Shown here: in pieces, positions 61,026-64,000 of the stretch
Position numbering within the stretch: the stretch's first letter is position 1
How the letters are laid out: each line of letters begins with the position of its first letter
From: Planctomycetaceae bacterium
GTDB lineage: Bacteria > Planctomycetota > Planctomycetia > Pirellulales > Pirellulaceae
Reading direction: 5' to 3'
Assembly: GCA_027487485.1 (NCBI GenBank)
Contig: JAIYDN010000088.1
Span: 91,415 to 155,414 of the forward strand
DNA: 64,000 nt
Translations under genes and position numbers: made by a program
Notes under the pieces: generated by a model
What the model was told of the DNA's origin: nothing
The model's input: only the letters and a program-made list of their open reading frames with translations
Database searches by the model: none

Positions 61026-63755
61026 ATGCCAAATCCCAAACGCGATCGTTGGTATTCGATGGATGGCCAAAATCGAAGCCGATACCAAGCTTCCGAGGGT
61101 TCACGAGGAACTCGCAAAATCATCTCGCTGGTGATCCTACTGGGGCTGGTCTTGATTCTGATTCAGCAAACTTCGGACACCAATAAGGTGGAACAGGTTG
61201 CTACCGCAATCGGCCTGCTTCCCAACCTGAATAGCGTGGAGCAGACGGACAATGATAATCAAGCGGAATCGAGCGAACTGCAATCGCCCCCACGTCTCGA
61301 TTCACTGAGCAGCAAATCGCTTAGCAGCAAATCAACGCCGGATCGGGACTATGCCTTTGAAAAGATTGCGTTGCAGACGACGAATCCCACGATTGACGCT
61401 TACGCAGACATTTGGCAAGTAGTTCTTGATCTTGCTCCTCCCGCAAGTCTTCTCAAAATCGCAAGAGCTGCATTTTCCAATCCACCTTCACCTGACGCAG
61501 CGCCGACAGATACAACTTCAACGGATCTTTCCACGGTGGTTCAGTCCTGGAGCGAAGAGACACAATCCCAGCTCGATGCATGGCTCAAGATCGAAACGGA
61601 AAACACCGTCACGCAAAATCAGACAACAACCGATAACGAATCGATTCTATTCCGTTTCACTAGGCTGTTCCAAAAATGGTCGAAACCGTGGGAGGTTCCA
61701 GAACCTGACAAGTCGGATTCGGATCTGGAGGACTGGCAGTTCTTTCAGCGTGGTTTTCAACTGGCTCTCGATCGAACTCTACTGGAAGCGATTGAGGATA
61801 ACAGCCCTTGGCGCTCCAACGAACGGCTTCCCTTTTTGCGAAGCTGGCAGAGAATCGCTGTCCTACGCGATGCAATCGCATCTGGGGAGACTGGCCCCGC
61901 CCAAATCCCCAAGGTGGAAGTCTCTCAACTGATGTCGGTAGCCGATTCGCTTCGCTGTACTCCGATACGCTTCCTTGGAACGGTCGCACGGGTCGACAAA
62001 GCGGATTCGATACGCGAACCTGGATTTGATACGACGGAGTATGACATATTTTGGCTGCGACCAGACGACATGAGCCAACAACCAATCAAGGTGTATGCAC
62101 CTTCAGGGAACGTGGATCAAGGGCTCGAACTGGCAGAGAAAAAACCAGTCATGATTTGCGGTTTCTTCTTCAAGAGATTTGCTTACGCATCACAACGCGG
62201 CCCCGAGGTAGCACCGCTCTTGATGGCAGCCTATGTTGGACCGACAACGGCCTCCGCTAGTAATACATCAACAACCTTGATGCAGTTTCATTCCACGCGT
62301 TCGAAGCAAGAGCCTTCATGGATGCCGCCGATCGATCTGTCGAAGCCCTACGGGATTTCCAAAGACCGGTTAGCTTCCTCCATGTCTGGTCTGTTCATGG
62401 ACAATGTAGACCTTGATTCTTTAAGCCGTCGCGACGATATGGAAGTGGTTCGCCCCCTGCTAGCCGTGACAACTCTATCGCCAGAAATTCGATTGCTCGC
62501 AAGGAGCCGTCAGAGCTGGCCAGTAACCGCACGAGGTTCGATTGCTCGAATCATCGGCGTGGTGAACAAGGTTGAGCTGATTGCCTTAGCTCCCGAGTTT
62601 GCTTCGTTGCTTGATCGCGATGTCGCTTACCGATGCAACGTCAACGCAACACTCCCAGATGGTAGCTCGCGAAAAGCAATCCTCCTTTGCAGCGCGGTCC
62701 CAAACGCTTGGCTCTCAGAGGCTGGTGGTGCCACGGATACCTTGCTTCAGCCATGTCTTGCGGATGGATTGCTGCTTTCGGACGAAACAGGTTCGCCATT
62801 GATGATGTGGTCGAAAAGTCCCCAATGGATTGCACCTTTTGATTTGCCGGTAGACTCAACTCCCGCCCCGGGCAATCTCCGCCCCGAAATTGCCCTGTCA
62901 CACTGGTTCTTGATGCAAAAGCAATGGGACCTCAGCTGGCTTGACATGATTCAAAGCATGCAAACAGAGCCAATCAAACCTCTAAGTCAGGCTGAACATG
63001 AACCACTGTATACGCTCATTCGATTAGCAAAACAAACTCCATATGCGGAAGCGCCTGATAGTCCCTCGCGAACGGACGCGCAATCCATCGCGGGCATCTT
63101 GGATAAGTTAAGGACAACCAACAAATCCAAGGTTGCTTCTGGAAAAACCCTTGAGTTGAAACCACGTACGGCGCTCGACCGAGTATCCATGGAAGGAAGA
63201 ATCGTTCGCGTTACCATGGTTCCAGTCCAGGAACCGGATCAAGTGAAAATGCTCGGTGCAGATCACTACTACCAATTGGACGTAATGGCTGATGTTGGAA
63301 ATCGCTCCTATGAGATCAAGACCGAGACGGATCCGATCGTGTATCACAAAGAATATCCCGTCACCTGTGTCATGGCTGAATTGCCAGCATGGCTTCGAGA
63401 ATCTGAAGGTGATGGAACGGAGCAATCTTCAGACCTATCATCTTCCCAGACATGGTATCCAAGAAGAAAAGCCATTTTGGAAGGGTGGTTCTATCGCTTT
63501 TGGAAGTACAAAACTCTGGAAATGTCGCAGGCGATAGGTGACCGAGGTCGTCAGATAGGGCCCTTGGTCGTTATCGACTCGCTTCAAAGCACCCTTTCCG
63601 AAAAGCCCTCGACCTCTAATTCGCAGCCCTTCGGCAACAACACTCTTTCGATTTTGATCAGCCTATTAGGCGTTGGCGCGATATGGTGGTTCGTACGAAA
63701 TCGTTTGGCCACGAAGCCAAAATTGAAGTTCCAAGCATCCACGTCAGATCCGTAA
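61026..63755 (+). CDS. large two-helix membrane protein, partner of the kinase-TAXI protein
   Basis: A 909-residue protein of no family I recognise. An N-terminal membrane helix (about 35-53, IISLVILLGLVLILIQQTSD) follows a basic stretch, and a C-terminal helix (about 876-895, ILISLLGVGAIWWFV) is followed by RNRLATKPK. The central part of about 820 residues should be periplasmic. It contains beta-rich OB-like segments (RFLGTVARVDKADSIREPGF, KVYAPSGNVDQGLELAEKKP, RGSIARIIGVVNKVELIALA) and acidic low-complexity DSLSSKSLSSKSTPD near 95. It starts three bases after the kinase stop, so co-expression is near certain. It may present a ligand or join the sensor to the wall. Confidence 0.75.
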   Translation: MPNPKRDRWYSMDGQNRSRYQASEGSRGTRKIISLVILLGLVLILIQQTSDTNKVEQVATAIGLLPNLNSVEQTDNDNQAESSELQSPPRLDSLSSKSLSSKSTPDRDYAFEKIALQTTNPTIDAYADIWQVVLDLAPPASLLKIARAAFSNPPSPDAAPTDTTSTDLSTVVQSWSEETQSQLDAWLKIETENTVTQNQTTTDNESILFRFTRLFQKWSKPWEVPEPDKSDSDLEDWQFFQRGFQLALDRTLLEAIEDNSPWRSNERLPFLRSWQRIAVLRDAIASGETGPAQIPKVEVSQLMSVADSLRCTPIRFLGTVARVDKADSIREPGFDTTEYDIFWLRPDDMSQQPIKVYAPSGNVDQGLELAEKKPVMICGFFFKRFAYASQRGPEVAPLLMAAYVGPTTASASNTSTTLMQFHSTRSKQEPSWMPPIDLSKPYGISKDRLASSMSGLFMDNVDLDSLSRRDDMEVVRPLLAVTTLSPEIRLLARSRQSWPVTARGSIARIIGVVNKVELIALAPEFASLLDRDVAYRCNVNATLPDGSSRKAILLCSAVPNAWLSEAGGATDTLLQPCLADGLLLSDETGSPLMMWSKSPQWIAPFDLPVDSTPAPGNLRPEIALSHWFLMQKQWDLSWLDMIQSMQTEPIKPLSQAEHEPLYTLIRLAKQTPYAEAPDSPSRTDAQSIAGILDKLRTTNKSKVASGKTLELKPRTALDRVSMEGRIVRVTMVPVQEPDQVKMLGADHYYQLDVMADVGNRSYEIKTETDPIVYHKEYPVTCVMAELPAWLRESEGDGTEQSSDLSSSQTWYPRRKAILEGWFYRFWKYKTLEMSQAIGDRGRQIGPLVVIDSLQSTLSEKPSTSNSQPFGNNTLSILISLLGVGAIWWFVRNRLATKPKLKFQASTSDP

Positions 63756-64000
63756 TCCCGTAGCAGATCTGGCCACAGATCCCTCATCCCGTAGTGGATC
63801 TGGCCACAGATCCCTCATCCCGTAGTGGATCTGGCCACAGATCCATCACCCCGTAGCGGATCTGGCCACAGATCCCTCATCCCGTAGTGGATCTGGCTAC
63901 AGATCCCCGATTGCCCTACCTCAAGCCAACAGCCAGGCCTCGTCGCCTCGTCCACTACCAAGCCCCGTAGTGGATCTGGCCACAGATCCATCATCCCGTA
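63755..64000. repeat. second array of the 31-33-bp palindromic unit, reaching the window edge
   Basis: At least six copies of cccgtagtggatctggccac followed by agatcc(c/a)tcat, beginning at the stop of the preceding gene. The array is interrupted by about 60 unrelated bases (near 63906-63966) and continues past the end of the window. The core ggatctggccacagatcc is the same as in the 39.2-39.5 kb array, 24 kb away, but the tails (catc) differ. Confidence 0.9.

Overview
The window reads as chromosomal DNA of a planctomycete, most likely of the Rhodopirellula/Pirellula type. The strongest signs are a PVC-type dehydrogenase/HEAT/cytochrome c protein (42369-45419), many secreted proteins found mainly in this phylum, a Ser/Thr kinase with the planctomycete N-terminal region, an Hsp70 of about 1000 residues, homologues of methanopterin/methanofuran pathway proteins, and intergenic spaces full of palindromic repeats. 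Shine-Dalgarno sites are weak, and several starts are GTG. No strain can be named from sequence alone.

Layout. 1-7900: secreted hydrolase, YCII-like protein, C25-like peptidase, DHPS-like protein of the methanopterin type, RluA-family pseudouridine synthase, secreted nuclease, MscL. 8018-13337: a + strand operon of TPR protein, ExbB/TolQ, ExbD/TolR and a membrane-anchored alpha-toroid protein. 13340-15340: nested palindromic repeat, secreted protein, tRNA-Cys with promoter and terminator, and a tyrosine-recombinase remnant. 15341-20332: a minus-strand operon (DUF1570-like metallopeptidase, cytidine deaminase, large Hsp70). 20600-25574: candidate small RNA or leader, then a five-gene sugar operon (glycosyltransferase 2, DegT aminotransferase, Gfo/Idh/MocA oxidoreductase, hexapeptide acetyltransferase, polysaccharide deacetylase) resembling diacetamido-uronate synthesis. 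25582-31050: ThiD2-ThiE fusion, tRNA-Arg, 2-hydroxyacid dehydrogenase, alkaline-phosphatase-superfamily protein, endonuclease/exonuclease/phosphatase protein. 31125-38376: FlhA without flagellar neighbours, sulfotransferase, HrpB helicase, NUDIX hydrolase, a putative HExxH protein. 38651-45419: Gly/Tyr-rich secreted protein, a 33-bp palindromic repeat array, IlvD, TrmL, PVC cytochrome. 45420-58524: a large anchored protein, then minus-strand genes LRR protein, QueA, MfnF-like protein, PurE, PurK, a GT-C-like membrane protein, YceI and an inositol-phosphatase-family enzyme. 58753-63755: a Ser/Thr kinase fused through one membrane helix to a TAXI-type ligand-binding domain, followed at once by a 909-residue two-helix membrane protein. 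The window closes inside a second copy of the palindromic array.

Most candidate novelty lies in four places: the kinase-TAXI sensor with its partner; the ExbB/ExbD pair followed by a protein with TonB-like layout but an alpha-toroid end domain; two intrinsic terminators on the + strand that follow no gene (4856-4924 and 20699-20761) and so suggest small RNAs or attenuated leaders; and several distinct families of nested inverted repeats.
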